Of a DNA stretch of 64,000 bases, positions 27,760 through 37,133 are shown in pieces (within the stretch, counting starts at the first letter, position 1; every line of letters starts with the position of its first letter). The notes under the pieces are model-generated. The model did not search any database and was not told the DNA's origin. It was given only the letters and a program-made list of their open reading frames with translations. The stretch covers positions 1,688,777 to 1,752,776 of the forward strand of contig NZ_CM001373.1 of NCBI RefSeq assembly GCF_000236165.1. Direction: 5' to 3'. Made by a program: the position numbers and the translations under genes. The DNA is from Fluoribacter dumoffii NY 23 (lineage in GTDB: Bacteria; Pseudomonadota; Gammaproteobacteria; Legionellales; Legionellaceae).

Positions 27760-30700
27760 TGCTCAAAACCAGATTCGGTTTAGTATTCTTAAGCTTAATT
27801 GCACTGAACACTTTTGCCGATGATTTTAATCCGAAAAAAATTTTATTAGATCAGGTCATTTGGGGCGAAACCTATTATCGAGATGATTTTGTAAAGAATT
27901 CACTGGATCGTCTGCAATTAATTGCCCCAGATGATCCAGAGGTTCTTGCTGCACGAATCAGACTGGCAATACGGCAAAAAAACCTTGTTTTAGCAAAAGA
28001 ACTGCTCAATGAATTAAAACAAAAAGCTCCTGGTTCCGATGCCTACAAACAAGCTCAAATGAGCCTATTGCTTACAGATCCTGACGCCCGTCAAAAACTC
28101 CAGCAAGCAAGAATAATGGCGATGTCGGGACATATCGATTTGGCTAAAACCCAATATGATGCTCTTTTCCATGGGGATTTTCCCACACCGGAATTAAGTT
28201 CCGAATACTGGCGTCTTGTATCCTACATTCCTGCTCAGCGACAAAATGCATTTAATCATTTACAAATTCTTTATAACTTTTTAAATAGCCATAAAATTTA
28301 TTCTGATCATGACAATCAAGACAATTGGGCGTATGGACTAAAAGAACGACTCTCAGGATTATGGGTAGCCAACGGAGATCTTGCATTTCGAACAGGCAAT
28401 ATGGATGTGGCAAAAAAGAGGTATCAGCAAGCTATTCTTCTAGATAGTAGCAACTATTTTGCCTGGGTTGGGTTAGGCGAAGTAGAGTTCTTCCGCAAAA
28501 ATTTTATTCAAGCTGAAAAAGCTTATAAACAAGCTTTAGTCGTTAGCCCAGGAAAAAGTAGCGCCGTTTATGGCCTTATTGGAATTTATAAACGCGAATC
28601 TTTGAAAAAGGCGCTGGACTATATCGACAGCTTGCCTGGGGATCTGAAAAGCAAATTTACAGACCTTCGGCTGACTTTGGAAAGCAGCCTCTTCCAAGAG
28701 CAGGCAGAACAATTTGAAAATAAAAATCTCTGGCAACAAGCGATCACCAAATACAGCCAAGCATATAAATTGGATCCCAATGATGTGTGGCTAGTTTATC
28801 ATTATGCCGTAGCATTAAATCATGTAGGTAATTTTCAAAAAGCAAATGAACTGTTTCAAAAGCTGAGCTCAACTCAAAAAAATAATCCAACGCAGGCATA
28901 TGCCTATGCGCTTTTTCTATCGAGTATAGAAAAATCCCAACAGGCACTAAACCAACTGCAAACTATTCCCCAAAAACAATGGGATGAAAATATGCGTCAA
29001 TTAGCCCAACGGCTAATTACGGAATTGATTTTAGAACATGCCCAACAATTACGGGATAGCGGAGAGAGCAAGGCCGCAATTGATTATTTAATGCATCAGA
29101 CACAAACAATCCCCATCAAACTCACTTTGGCTGAATGGGCTTTAAATGATGGTGATTTTGCAACTGCATTGAATTATTATCAAGATGTAAAGGCTCTAGA
29201 CCCCCTCAATGCTGATGCGAATTTGGGGGTAATCGAATCACTTATCGCTCTGGGAAACAAGAAAAAAGCACATCAATTGCTGGAAGAGCAGCAAAAAATA
29301 AATTTAATCTATAACGTGAACATGCAAAGAAGATTAGCCAATGCGTGGACAAGTGTCGGTTATCCACAAAAAGCACTGACCATCTTTAACCGTATCAAAC
29401 TAGAAAGTATGAATGTTCCTCCCAGCTTGGACAGCTCGCTAATTTTTCGAGATGCGGCACGCTTGGAAACCCAACTTCGTATGCCTAAATTAGCGAAAGA
29501 AGATTACAAAAAGGCAATGGTCCAAAGCAACATTACCTCCATTTGGCCTAGCAGCAATGATTATTATACCTACTTGACCCGTAATCATTTGGGAGATGAT
29601 TGGCTTAAACGCAGTATTCGCTCAGATGCAGCCTTACTTTATAAACAACAAGAAACTCGTGTTACTGTGGATCAAGATTACTGGCGATTAGCCGGTACCG
29701 CAGGAATTTCTGATTTACGCGCCCAGGATACCATTACCCAAGCAGATTGGGGATATTTAAATGGACGGGCATATTTTCGAACAGATGCTGTGGGATTGAG
29801 TGCAGGCAGTTTTACTACAGATAGCGATGGATTATATTTTAGTGACTTTGGGACTTGCGCTATCGACGGATGCTCCACAGGCATTGCACAACGGGCAAAT
29901 GGCCTCAGTTGGGATGGAGGCTGGCAAAATCCAGTTTGGGGCTTTGATATTGGCGAAACGCCTATAGGTTTTCCTGTAACTAATTTTATTGGCGGTATCA
30001 ATTACAGCGGCGAATTCCGGCATATCGGCTGGACGCTCACCGCATCACAACGTCCGATGACTAACTCGTTACTTTCTTTTGCAGGTGCAGTGGACCCAAA
30101 TACAGGCGTCACCTGGGGTGGAGTCGTAGCTACCGGGTTAACTTTATCGCTGAGTTACGATCGAGGTGAAGCAAACGGTTTCTGGGCAAGTATTGTGGGC
30201 AGTGAATTAACCGGAGAAAATGTCCCATCCAATCAACGCATTCTCCTGTTCGATGGTTATTATCACAAATTTATCAATGAAGACAACCGACGTTTTATTC
30301 TTGGGCTTAACAACATGGTCTGGCATTACGATAAGAACTTGTACGGTTTTAACCTGGGCCAAGGTGGATATTATAGTCCTAATTTTTATTTGTCATTCAC
30401 TACCCCTATTGACTATCGCAAACGCACAGCTAACTGGTCATATGAGTTAGGTGGAACGCTAATCTGGTCTTACGCGACAACTAAAAATCTCCTGGATTAT
30501 CCCTTACCTAATGCCATACCAAATTTTGATCCTGCAGAAAACTCCATCCAAACCGGAGGAAATAGTACAGGTTACGGCTATTCTTTGCTGGCATTGGTAG
30601 AACGTCGTCTTGGATCTCATTTTATGGTTGGAGGATTTGTAAATATTCAGCAATCAACAGATTATACGCCAAGCAATCTTGTTTTTTTCCTCCGTTATTC

Positions 30701-30770
30701 TCTTGAAGGTTGGCAGGGCGATATGGACATGCCTATCATACCTTTAGTACCCTATTCTACTTTTAGATAG
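27759..30770 (+). CDS. bcsC: Cellulose synthase outer-membrane export subunit BcsC
   Basis: A 1003-residue protein that exports cellulose across the periplasm and outer membrane. A signal peptide (KTRFGLVFLSLIALNTFA) is followed by a long TPR solenoid to about residue 600. Typical repeats include YFAWVGLGEVEFFRKNFIQA and DANLGVIESLIALGNKKKA. The C-terminal 350 or so residues form the BcsC beta-barrel domain: alternating aromatic strands, WSYELGGTLIWSY, and a terminal stretch ending TPSNLVFFLRYSLEGW. It is shorter than E. coli BcsC (1157), probably through fewer TPRs. The start overlaps the pgi stop. Finding it behind galU-pgi rather than after bcsZ is unusual. Confidence 0.92.
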   Translation: MLKTRFGLVFLSLIALNTFADDFNPKKILLDQVIWGETYYRDDFVKNSLDRLQLIAPDDPEVLAARIRLAIRQKNLVLAKELLNELKQKAPGSDAYKQAQMSLLLTDPDARQKLQQARIMAMSGHIDLAKTQYDALFHGDFPTPELSSEYWRLVSYIPAQRQNAFNHLQILYNFLNSHKIYSDHDNQDNWAYGLKERLSGLWVANGDLAFRTGNMDVAKKRYQQAILLDSSNYFAWVGLGEVEFFRKNFIQAEKAYKQALVVSPGKSSAVYGLIGIYKRESLKKALDYIDSLPGDLKSKFTDLRLTLESSLFQEQAEQFENKNLWQQAITKYSQAYKLDPNDVWLVYHYAVALNHVGNFQKANELFQKLSSTQKNNPTQAYAYALFLSSIEKSQQALNQLQTIPQKQWDENMRQLAQRLITELILEHAQQLRDSGESKAAIDYLMHQTQTIPIKLTLAEWALNDGDFATALNYYQDVKALDPLNADANLGVIESLIALGNKKKAHQLLEEQQKINLIYNVNMQRRLANAWTSVGYPQKALTIFNRIKLESMNVPPSLDSSLIFRDAARLETQLRMPKLAKEDYKKAMVQSNITSIWPSSNDYYTYLTRNHLGDDWLKRSIRSDAALLYKQQETRVTVDQDYWRLAGTAGISDLRAQDTITQADWGYLNGRAYFRTDAVGLSAGSFTTDSDGLYFSDFGTCAIDGCSTGIAQRANGLSWDGGWQNPVWGFDIGETPIGFPVTNFIGGINYSGEFRHIGWTLTASQRPMTNSLLSFAGAVDPNTGVTWGGVVATGLTLSLSYDRGEANGFWASIVGSELTGENVPSNQRILLFDGYYHKFINEDNRRFILGLNNMVWHYDKNLYGFNLGQGGYYSPNFYLSFTTPIDYRKRTANWSYELGGTLIWSYATTKNLLDYPLPNAIPNFDPAENSIQTGGNSTGYGYSLLALVERRLGSHFMVGGFVNIQQSTDYTPSNLVFFLRYSLEGWQGDMDMPIIPLVPYSTFR

Positions 30771-30792
30771 TACCTAACTCGTAAGTACTATC
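30766..30792 (+). terminator. Hairpin over the bcsC stop codon
   Basis: GATAGTAC (30766-30773) pairs with GTACTATC (30785-30792) around an 11-base loop and is followed by ATCTTTAATAATT. The left arm contains the bcsC stop codon. The stem is short and AU-rich, so it is a weak candidate terminator between convergent bcsC and bcsG. Confidence 0.35.
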
Positions 30793-30895
30793 ATCTTTAA
30801 TAATTATTAAACGGTTTAGCCGGAGGGACAGATTTTCCTGGGTTCCTGCGGCTCAAAAGATTTATCTTCATTATTGTTTTGGGAAGTTACTGGAG

Positions 30896-32536
30896 TTAGG
30901 GATACGGTACCCAATTACTGTCGCCTTTTAGTAAAATGTAAAACTTGTCTTGATACTTCATTACTGTAACGCCTTCATTTGAGGAAACAAAGGCTGTTTT
31001 TGGCAAATTTTTAGTTAATTCTTGCAAACTTGCATTTTCCTGTTTAAATATTTTGCCGTCTACTAAGCGAGCCATTAACTCTGAAATCGCTAAATAACTG
31101 CTTGGCTCATTCAATTGGATTTGAGTGGGTTTTGATTTCAAACCAATAAATTTAATTCCGACAGGGATTTGGGTAATACTTGGACTGGGTATATCGCGCA
31201 ACCCGGGCATCTGTAACTTGTCCCCAACAAGATTAGCTCCATGCTCAGGGATAAAAATAATAACTGCTTTGCGCCCTGCTTTCTCCAGGGCACTAAAAAA
31301 GTTCATTGTTTGATCCAAAAGTTTTTGTGCGCGCGGTTCATAAGGTGCAGGTTTACTATCGCCAATAAAGGTGTTTCCATCATGGAGAGAAATTTCATTA
31401 AAATAGGTGACATTACGTGTTTTAGCCGATGTATCCTGTTGTTTCAGCCAGCGATCCAGTAACTGAGCATCATCTGAAAGCATTTTACCATCAAAGGAAA
31501 CAAGATCAGGAGAAATACCTGCTCGGGACAACATGGGTACATCATCCAAACCTCCAAACTCTTTAATTTCCTGGAGAAAATTACCGAATATTCCCCCGTG
31601 GTCAAGCATGTATTCTGGAGAAAAGCCAAGATTAGCGAGGTTGTCTAAAATATAACACTCTTTGGGTACGGGTTTATAAAGGTCGGCATGCGATGTTTCC
31701 CCACAGCTTGCACGAAGTAAACGAATCGCAGCAGGACCACTGTATGAAGCAACTGAATTGAAATTATTAAACATGATATCAAATTTGCTCCACAGGGGAT
31801 GATTGCGGAGGTGAACCGCATCAATATCTGCCCAGGCGAGAGAGCAGATCTGGATGAACATGATATCAAAAGGCTCGGCATCTGCAGAAAGAGAGGCTGC
31901 AAAGGTCGTATGTAAATTTTTCTGTTGATCATAAAACTGATTCAAATAGGCATTCAGATTTTCATTAGTGGGCGGCAAATTACTGTTAAGTTCGATTCCG
32001 CTGGGAGTAGTTTCCACTTTTTCTGGTTCATTTTTTGCAACAACTTTACCGGGACCTGGTATGAAATTAACAGTAGAAGGCATTAAGCTCATAAGGTTTA
32101 ACCAAATTAGCCCAATAGTCGTAAATACCGTAAGGCGAATCCATTCAGAAAGAAACAGGTATGCAACTAATAAGACAAAAGCCATCCCTAACAGTTGCCA
32201 ATTGATAAATCGATTCAATAACTCCCAAAGATAGTCTGAGCTAAATGAAAACAAATTGCTGCCTTGACTCATGATGGAGGCTAATCCAGGCAACCATGTA
32301 TCATGATAAAAGAGTACAATACCTATTGGAATAGAGAGCCAGTTGCGACAGCGATGAAGTAAAACTGAAGGTAAAGGAAACACCAGGAATGCCAAAAAAA
32401 CCAGGTTAACGAAAGGATGAAAATTTAAATAACCCGCCCATAGGAGTGCAAATTTTAACAAGAAATAATAGTTCCAGCCGTTAATATCCCGCCATACGGT
32501 AGTAATTTTTTGTTGTAATTGTACTGTTTCTATCAT
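30896..32536 (-). CDS. bcsG: Cellulose phosphoethanolamine transferase BcsG
   Basis: A 546-residue inner-membrane enzyme that in E. coli adds phosphoethanolamine to cellulose. The first 155 residues carry about four or five transmembrane helices, and the rest is a periplasmic alkaline-phosphatase-fold domain. The residues known in the E. coli enzyme (C243, S278, H396, E442, H443) have direct equivalents, all displaced by 12: C231 in IQICSLAW, nucleophile S266 in ASYSGPAAIRLLRASCG, H384 in ISLHDG, and E430-H431 in IPEHGANL. The modification is therefore likely. The usual partners bcsE and bcsF are not visible here. It converges on bcsC and is divergent from proC. Confidence 0.93.
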   Translation of the reverse strand: MIETVQLQQKITTVWRDINGWNYYFLLKFALLWAGYLNFHPFVNLVFLAFLVFPLPSVLLHRCRNWLSIPIGIVLFYHDTWLPGLASIMSQGSNLFSFSSDYLWELLNRFINWQLLGMAFVLLVAYLFLSEWIRLTVFTTIGLIWLNLMSLMPSTVNFIPGPGKVVAKNEPEKVETTPSGIELNSNLPPTNENLNAYLNQFYDQQKNLHTTFAASLSADAEPFDIMFIQICSLAWADIDAVHLRNHPLWSKFDIMFNNFNSVASYSGPAAIRLLRASCGETSHADLYKPVPKECYILDNLANLGFSPEYMLDHGGIFGNFLQEIKEFGGLDDVPMLSRAGISPDLVSFDGKMLSDDAQLLDRWLKQQDTSAKTRNVTYFNEISLHDGNTFIGDSKPAPYEPRAQKLLDQTMNFFSALEKAGRKAVIIFIPEHGANLVGDKLQMPGLRDIPSPSITQIPVGIKFIGLKSKPTQIQLNEPSSYLAISELMARLVDGKIFKQENASLQELTKNLPKTAFVSSNEGVTVMKYQDKFYILLKGDSNWVPYP

Positions 32537-32665
32537 TTATTATTCGTTATCCCTAATTATCGAGTGCACACAAGAGGAAAGAGAACCGTAATTTTAGTGT
32601 AACAGGATACCGAGGATATTCAATGTAAAATAGTTATTTTTCATTGACTTCTATTTATCTATTGC

Positions 32666-32694
32666 TTGACAGAACCCGATGTATCTTGTATTTT
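32666..32694 (+). promoter_or_regulatory. Promoter of proC
   Basis: A perfect TTGACA -35 (32666-32671) and a TATTTT -10 (32689-32694) are 17 bases apart, 30 bases before the proC start codon at 32724. This is one of the best sigma-70-type matches in the window. Confidence 0.65.
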
Positions 32695-32723
32695 TTTGTT
32701 AAAATTTCAAAATATAATACAAT

Positions 32724-33557
32724 ATGACTAAAAGTAAAACCATTTCTATCATTGGAGCAGGTCATTTGGGTAGTGCTTTGGCACGAGGTCTAATTAAAAA
32801 CGGATATCCCGCCGGTTCAATCACCTTCAGTAACCGAGATCCCAAGAAATCTGAACGATTAGTTAAAGAATTGGGAGTTTTATCTGCGAACAACAATATT
32901 CAAGCAGCTATGGATGCCGAGATCCTTATTCTTGCAGTTAAACCTCAATATATGCAGGATGTATGTTTGGAAATCGCATCCGCCTTGCAAAAGCATAGAC
33001 CTCTAATCATATCCCTGGCTGGAGTAATAGATATAGCCAGTATGATGCATTGGTTCACTCAATCCGAGCTGGAAATTGTTCGTGTAATGACGAATACCCC
33101 AACCGAATTTTGTAAGGGGACCTCAGCATTGTTTGCTTCTGCCTCTGTGAGTGCTGAAAACAGGCTTTGGGTTGAAACATTATTTAATGGCGTAGGTTAT
33201 ACTTTTTGGGTTGAACAGGAGTCCCTGATAGATACGCTTACAGCACCCATTGGCTGTGCACCGGCTTATGTTTTTCTTTTTCTTGAAGCATTGCAAAAAG
33301 CTGCAATAAGCCGCGGGATCCCCGAAGAGCTTTCAGGAACAATTGCTTTGGAATCTGTGATCGGTGCCGCAGAGTTAGCAAAACAATCAGGTCGCTCTTT
33401 TGACCAACTGCGTGCAGGAGTCAGTACTCCAAACGGTGTGACCGCTCATTCTTTGGAGAGCATGTCGTTTAATGATTTTTTTGCTCTCTTCAAACAAATC
33501 TTTGCAGCAGCTGAGGAGCGTATTGAACAAATTACCCAATCATTAGGGAAGCAGTAG
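32724..33557 (+). CDS. proC: Pyrroline-5-carboxylate reductase
   Basis: A 277-residue NAD(P)H enzyme for the last step of proline synthesis. The Rossmann motif is IIGAGHLGSALARGL at the start. ILAVKPQYM, SLAGVIDIASM, VRVMTNTPTEFCKGTSAL and the C-terminal signature AGVSTPNGVTAHSLE follow in order. One detail differs from most homologues: MTNTP in place of MPNTP. The gene is divergent from bcsG and ends before a strong hairpin. In many relatives proC follows yggS, but here it has been separated. Confidence 0.94.
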   Translation: MTKSKTISIIGAGHLGSALARGLIKNGYPAGSITFSNRDPKKSERLVKELGVLSANNNIQAAMDAEILILAVKPQYMQDVCLEIASALQKHRPLIISLAGVIDIASMMHWFTQSELEIVRVMTNTPTEFCKGTSALFASASVSAENRLWVETLFNGVGYTFWVEQESLIDTLTAPIGCAPAYVFLFLEALQKAAISRGIPEELSGTIALESVIGAAELAKQSGRSFDQLRAGVSTPNGVTAHSLESMSFNDFFALFKQIFAAAEERIEQITQSLGKQ

Positions 33558-33584
33558 AAATAAAGAAGACCTATTACAATTTAG

Positions 33585-33623
33585 CAGTAATCCGGGAATA
33601 TAACTCAAAATCCCGGATTACTG
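33585..33623. terminator. 13-base stem hairpin between proC and damX
   Basis: CAGTAATCCGGGA (33585-33597) and its exact complement (33611-33623) enclose a 13-base A/T loop. It lies between the convergent ends of proC and damX. The T-tract is poor on both sides, but stem strength and position suggest a shared bidirectional terminator. Confidence 0.6.
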
Positions 33624-33652
33624 TATGCGGCCATTTGGTGAATCTGATGTGG

Positions 33653-35095
33653 TTAGCCAAGGCTTGCAATGGGTCTGACCCAAGGATTTAATCGCGCCAG
33701 GTTTTTGGGTAATTGGGTGATATGACGTTGTGCTTCGGTTCGGCTTCCATACTCACCTAGTGTCAGCACATACCAAACACCTTTAGCATTGGTAAAATGT
33801 TTTATTTTGGCATTTTGAGCGAGTAGTTTATTATTCTGCTGAAATCGTTCTATATCCTTGATGTTATGACTGGCGGCCACTTGAATGGTATACAGGCCGG
33901 TTTTGTTTTTAGAGCTGGGGGATTGCTCCTCTTTATCCTTTTTAACTGTGGGAATCTCGACTAACTTTGACTCGCGTTTGAGATCTGATTCAGGGCTTTC
34001 CCGTTTAAACTCAGATTCAGGAACTCTAGGTTCTTGTTCTGCCAAATTTTTTAATTTGGGAATCACCACAACCTTATCCACAATGGCAACAGTATCATTG
34101 GGCATTTCGTCATTAAGATCGTCCAAATCCTGTTTTTGCGGCAAGGAAGAATACACCAATTGTCGAGTGGAAGAATCCTGCCAGGAAGCAATTTGACTTA
34201 CCAAAATCTCAGGCTGCTGCAGATTCACCTTTTCATTCTGGGCAGAATTAGTCAGTGACCAACCATGATAAAGAGAAGCCAGATCAAAGTGCTGGGAAAA
34301 GTAAAAACCAACAAATCCTGCTATTAAAGCAATGCTTGCTGCAATGCCTCCCTTTTTAAACCATTGCAATGGATCTGTTTTCTTTTGGGTAGCACATTTA
34401 AATACAAAAGATTCCAGGCTGCTGTTAATCCTGGCCACATTTCCTTTGGTGAGTTGATAAAATTGCTTAAACTGGGCATCGGTTAATGGTTTACTGATCA
34501 AATGTGCAGCCATGGCGCGCTGTAAAACATAGGTTCTGGTTTCGCTTTCATTTAATGAACCCAATTCTATGGTATGTACCAAATTGTCAAAATAGGCATC
34601 GACCAAATTGTTAAGCGTTGCAACAATAGAGTAATCCGAGATGAGACACAGGTGGAAGAAACTAAAATTCTCCTGATTCTTTATTGCTATCATCACTTCT
34701 TTAATAAAGGATTCTGGTAAATGGTGTGCATCATCAATCAGGAGTAATACATGGGCTTTACGCTCATTAACCTGGGTTACCAGAGAGCTAATGTCGGTAT
34801 TTTCATCATGATTAAGATGTAATTGCGCTGCAATCTCCTGAATGATGGTTTCTCTATTACAAGGAGGTTTGACCGTCATAAAAACGGATTTGATTTGTTG
34901 ATCCAGATTACTTTGCAACAAAGAGGAAAAAGACGTTTTACCTCCCTCTTTCTCAGCCAAAACCGTAATGAGTACATTGTTAAAAAGAATCAAATGATTA
35001 ATGAAATCAATTTTAGCGAGCCAAGATCCTGGTTTAAACAATACCCTTGGTTGAATTACAGCCGCCACATCAGACTGAATCATTCCCTCTTTCAT
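33653..35095 (-). CDS. damX: DamX-like cell-division protein (AAA ATPase domain, TM helix, SPOR domain)
   Basis: A 480-residue protein. The N-terminal part is an AAA-type ATPase-like domain (residues ~30-235) with VLAEKEGGKTS as a Walker A-like loop and VLLLIDDAHHLP as Walker B. One transmembrane helix follows near 257-270 (GIAASIALIAGFVGFYF). A charged low-complexity linker leads to a C-terminal SPOR domain (about 405-480, GLYTIQVAASHN to RLNPWVRP), which binds denuded septal peptidoglycan. DamX is a division-septum protein and lies downstream of aroKB in many gammaproteobacteria, as here, two bases after aroB. Confidence 0.9.
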   Translation of the reverse strand: MKEGMIQSDVAAVIQPRVLFKPGSWLAKIDFINHLILFNNVLITVLAEKEGGKTSFSSLLQSNLDQQIKSVFMTVKPPCNRETIIQEIAAQLHLNHDENTDISSLVTQVNERKAHVLLLIDDAHHLPESFIKEVMIAIKNQENFSFFHLCLISDYSIVATLNNLVDAYFDNLVHTIELGSLNESETRTYVLQRAMAAHLISKPLTDAQFKQFYQLTKGNVARINSSLESFVFKCATQKKTDPLQWFKKGGIAASIALIAGFVGFYFSQHFDLASLYHGWSLTNSAQNEKVNLQQPEILVSQIASWQDSSTRQLVYSSLPQKQDLDDLNDEMPNDTVAIVDKVVVIPKLKNLAEQEPRVPESEFKRESPESDLKRESKLVEIPTVKKDKEEQSPSSKNKTGLYTIQVAASHNIKDIERFQQNNKLLAQNAKIKHFTNAKGVWYVLTLGEYGSRTEAQRHITQLPKNLARLNPWVRPIASLG

Positions 35096-35097
35096 TT

Positions 35098-36201
35098 TTA
35101 TTCTCCTCTTACAGCCGCAACAAGTGCATTATACAAACAATCCTCTGTTACGCCAGCTTCCAGATAACAATCTCCTGGCTTCTTAATTAACACAAAACGT
35201 AAACAGTTATTTTTAATTTTTTTATCCGATTGCATCAAGCCTATCAACCTGTCCAAATTAACCGTATTGGGAATTTTATGCGGCAAACCAGCAAAATGCA
35301 GAATTTGCTCCACCTGCTCCACTAATTGTTTATCAACTAACTGCATTTTATGCGATAAAAGGGTGGCACAATATAAACCAATTGCTACAGCTTCCCCATG
35401 CAGCCATTGTTGATAGTGGGTGTAGGTTTCCAATGCATGAGCAAAAGTATGACCAAGATTCAATAGGGCACGCTGCCCTGCTTCCTTTTCATCCGTTTCA
35501 ACAAATTGCGCCTTTATACGGCAACATTCCGCAATTAATTGGGGTAACTGGGTACTGCTCGCTGCTAACCCCTGCTGAAGGGTTGTACTCAGCAATTTGA
35601 AAAAATCACCTCCGGCAAGCAATCCGTATTTGATCATTTCTGCTAAACCGGCACGAAACTCTCTTTCTGGAAGGGTGTTGAGTGTAGCCAGATCAATAAT
35701 CACTGCCTGAGGTTGATAAAAACTGCCAATCATATTTTTGCCTAAAGCATGATTGATGGCGGTTTTTCCACCAATAGAAGCATCGATTTGGGCGAGTAAG
35801 GTTGTGGGAATTTGAACAAACTTAACACCACGTTGATATGTGGAAGCTACAAATCCAGTTATATCACCTATTACTCCCCCACCCAGAGCAATTAGTACCG
35901 TATCTCTATGATGCTTTTGTTGAATAAGTGCATCATAAATGGTAAACAAACTGTGTTGATTTTTATATTGCTCTCCATCCTTTAAAATCAACACGTCACA
36001 TTGAACATCAGCAAAAGCAGCTTGCACCTGTTTTAAATATAAAGGAGCTATTGTTTGATTGGTAACTATGAGTACTTGCGAAGAGGTAACAATGGTTCGC
36101 AGAAAATTTGGGTTTTGCAAACCATTGCGGCAAATAAGAATGGGATATTGATGTTCTGTTAAAGAAACATCAACCTGATCATAAACCTCAAAGTTCGCCA
36201 T
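35098..36201 (-). CDS. aroB: 3-dehydroquinate synthase
   Basis: A 367-residue NAD- and metal-dependent enzyme of the shikimate pathway, turning DAHP into 3-dehydroquinate. [13 protein letters not shown] and [18 protein letters not shown] build the NAD site, [21 protein letters not shown] the glycine-rich loop, and [20 protein letters not shown] the substrate site. [12 protein letters not shown] supplies a zinc histidine. It overlaps the end of aroK by 14 bases and is followed after two bases by damX, the classic aroK-aroB-damX order. Confidence 0.96.
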   Translation of the reverse strand: MANFEVYDQVDVSLTEHQYPILICRNGLQNPNFLRTIVTSSQVLIVTNQTIAPLYLKQVQAAFADVQCDVLILKDGEQYKNQHSLFTIYDALIQQKHHRDTVLIALGGGVIGDITGFVASTYQRGVKFVQIPTTLLAQIDASIGGKTAINHALGKNMIGSFYQPQAVIIDLATLNTLPEREFRAGLAEMIKYGLLAGGDFFKLLSTTLQQGLAASSTQLPQLIAECCRIKAQFVETDEKEAGQRALLNLGHTFAHALETYTHYQQWLHGEAVAIGLYCATLLSHKMQLVDKQLVEQVEQILHFAGLPHKIPNTVNLDRLIGLMQSDKKIKNNCLRFVLIKKPGDCYLEAGVTEDCLYNALVAAVRGE

Positions 36202-36715
36202 AAATATATTTAATTATATTATTTGCAACTGCTTTGACTGTTAATTTATCTGTCTCAAAACTCACATCGGCTAACTCATTGTAGAATGGCTCGCGTTCGT
36301 CTCTCAATAACTCCAATCTTCCTTCAAGATCATTCGTCTGCAGTAATGGGCGTTTGGTATCGCGCTTGGTTCTTTCAAATTGCTGTTGTAATGAAGTTTT
36401 AAGATAGATTACAGTTCCACGCCCTGCTAATGCATTTCTGTTTTCAGGAGTAATTACGACACCGCCACCCGTTGCCAAAACAATGTTGGTCTTTTGAGTT
36501 AACTCTTCAATAACTTTTTGTTCGCGGCGTCTGAATCCCTCTTCTCCCTCAATATCAAAAATCCAGGAAATATCTGCGCCAGCACGCTCTTCGATCACTT
36601 CATCTGAATCAAAAAATTCTAACTTGAGCTCCTTTGCCAAAGCACGACCTATAGTGCTTTTACCTGCACCCATGGGTCCGATGAGAAAAATATTTCGTAC
36701 TTTAACTATGCTCAT
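36188..36715 (-). CDS. aroK: Shikimate kinase
   Basis: A 175-residue P-loop kinase that phosphorylates shikimate. Walker A is GPMGAGKST near residue 13, the shikimate-binding stretch is [20 protein letters not shown], and LATGGGVV plus the LID region [11 protein letters not shown] complete the active site. The ribosome-binding site is weak (AGAGG about 13 bases upstream). It is the first gene of the aroK-aroB-damX unit and follows the pilus operon across a 418-base gap. Confidence 0.95.
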   Translation of the reverse strand: MSIVKVRNIFLIGPMGAGKSTIGRALAKELKLEFFDSDEVIEERAGADISWIFDIEGEEGFRRREQKVIEELTQKTNIVLATGGGVVITPENRNALAGRGTVIYLKTSLQQQFERTKRDTKRPLLQTNDLEGRLELLRDEREPFYNELADVSFETDKLTVKAVANNIIKYIYGEL

Positions 36716-37133
36716 TTTTTATCACATACCTCTTTAACTTAAATGTCATTAATTAAAGATCGAGTCCGAAATAACTTCCCATTTTAGCATTTAACTAAAA
36801 CATGAACAGTAGCCAAAATTGGGGGATATTTGGGGCTCAACCCTAACTGTAATTTTCGCAGTTAGAAATTCCCGCTCATTATTCTACAACAAAATGAGCA
36901 TATTTTATAACTATTTACTCACAATCATTTATATTATATCACTTCATTGCCAAAAAAGAGGCTCCATACGGAATCAGGTGTTACCAAAAACTCAAAAAGC
37001 ATGTCAAAAATCAGAGATAGGGGCATCAATCGAGGCCTAATTGAGGAAATGAGTTTTTGAGTTTTCATTTCCCCGCTTTAAAATTTCAACGACCAACTCC
37101 CCAATACTCGCTATCTTTAAGGCAATAAATATA
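36716..37133. other. 418-base intergenic region with inverted repeats, no protein gene
   Basis: This gap separates pilQ from aroK, both on the minus strand. The plus-strand frame at 36819-37040 lacks a ribosome-binding site and looks random. The region has three foldable elements: GCTCATT/AATGAGC at 36874-36899, CTAACTG/CAGTTAG at about 36844-36866, and a 12-base perfect pair (36987-36998 with 37054-37065) enclosing 55 bases. It should hold the pilQ terminator and the aroK promoter, and could hide a small RNA. Confidence 0.5.

Noticed and set aside
36819-37040. 73-codon plus-strand frame between aroK and pilQ
   Set aside because: No ribosome-binding site and no protein-like pattern. The region looks non-coding.
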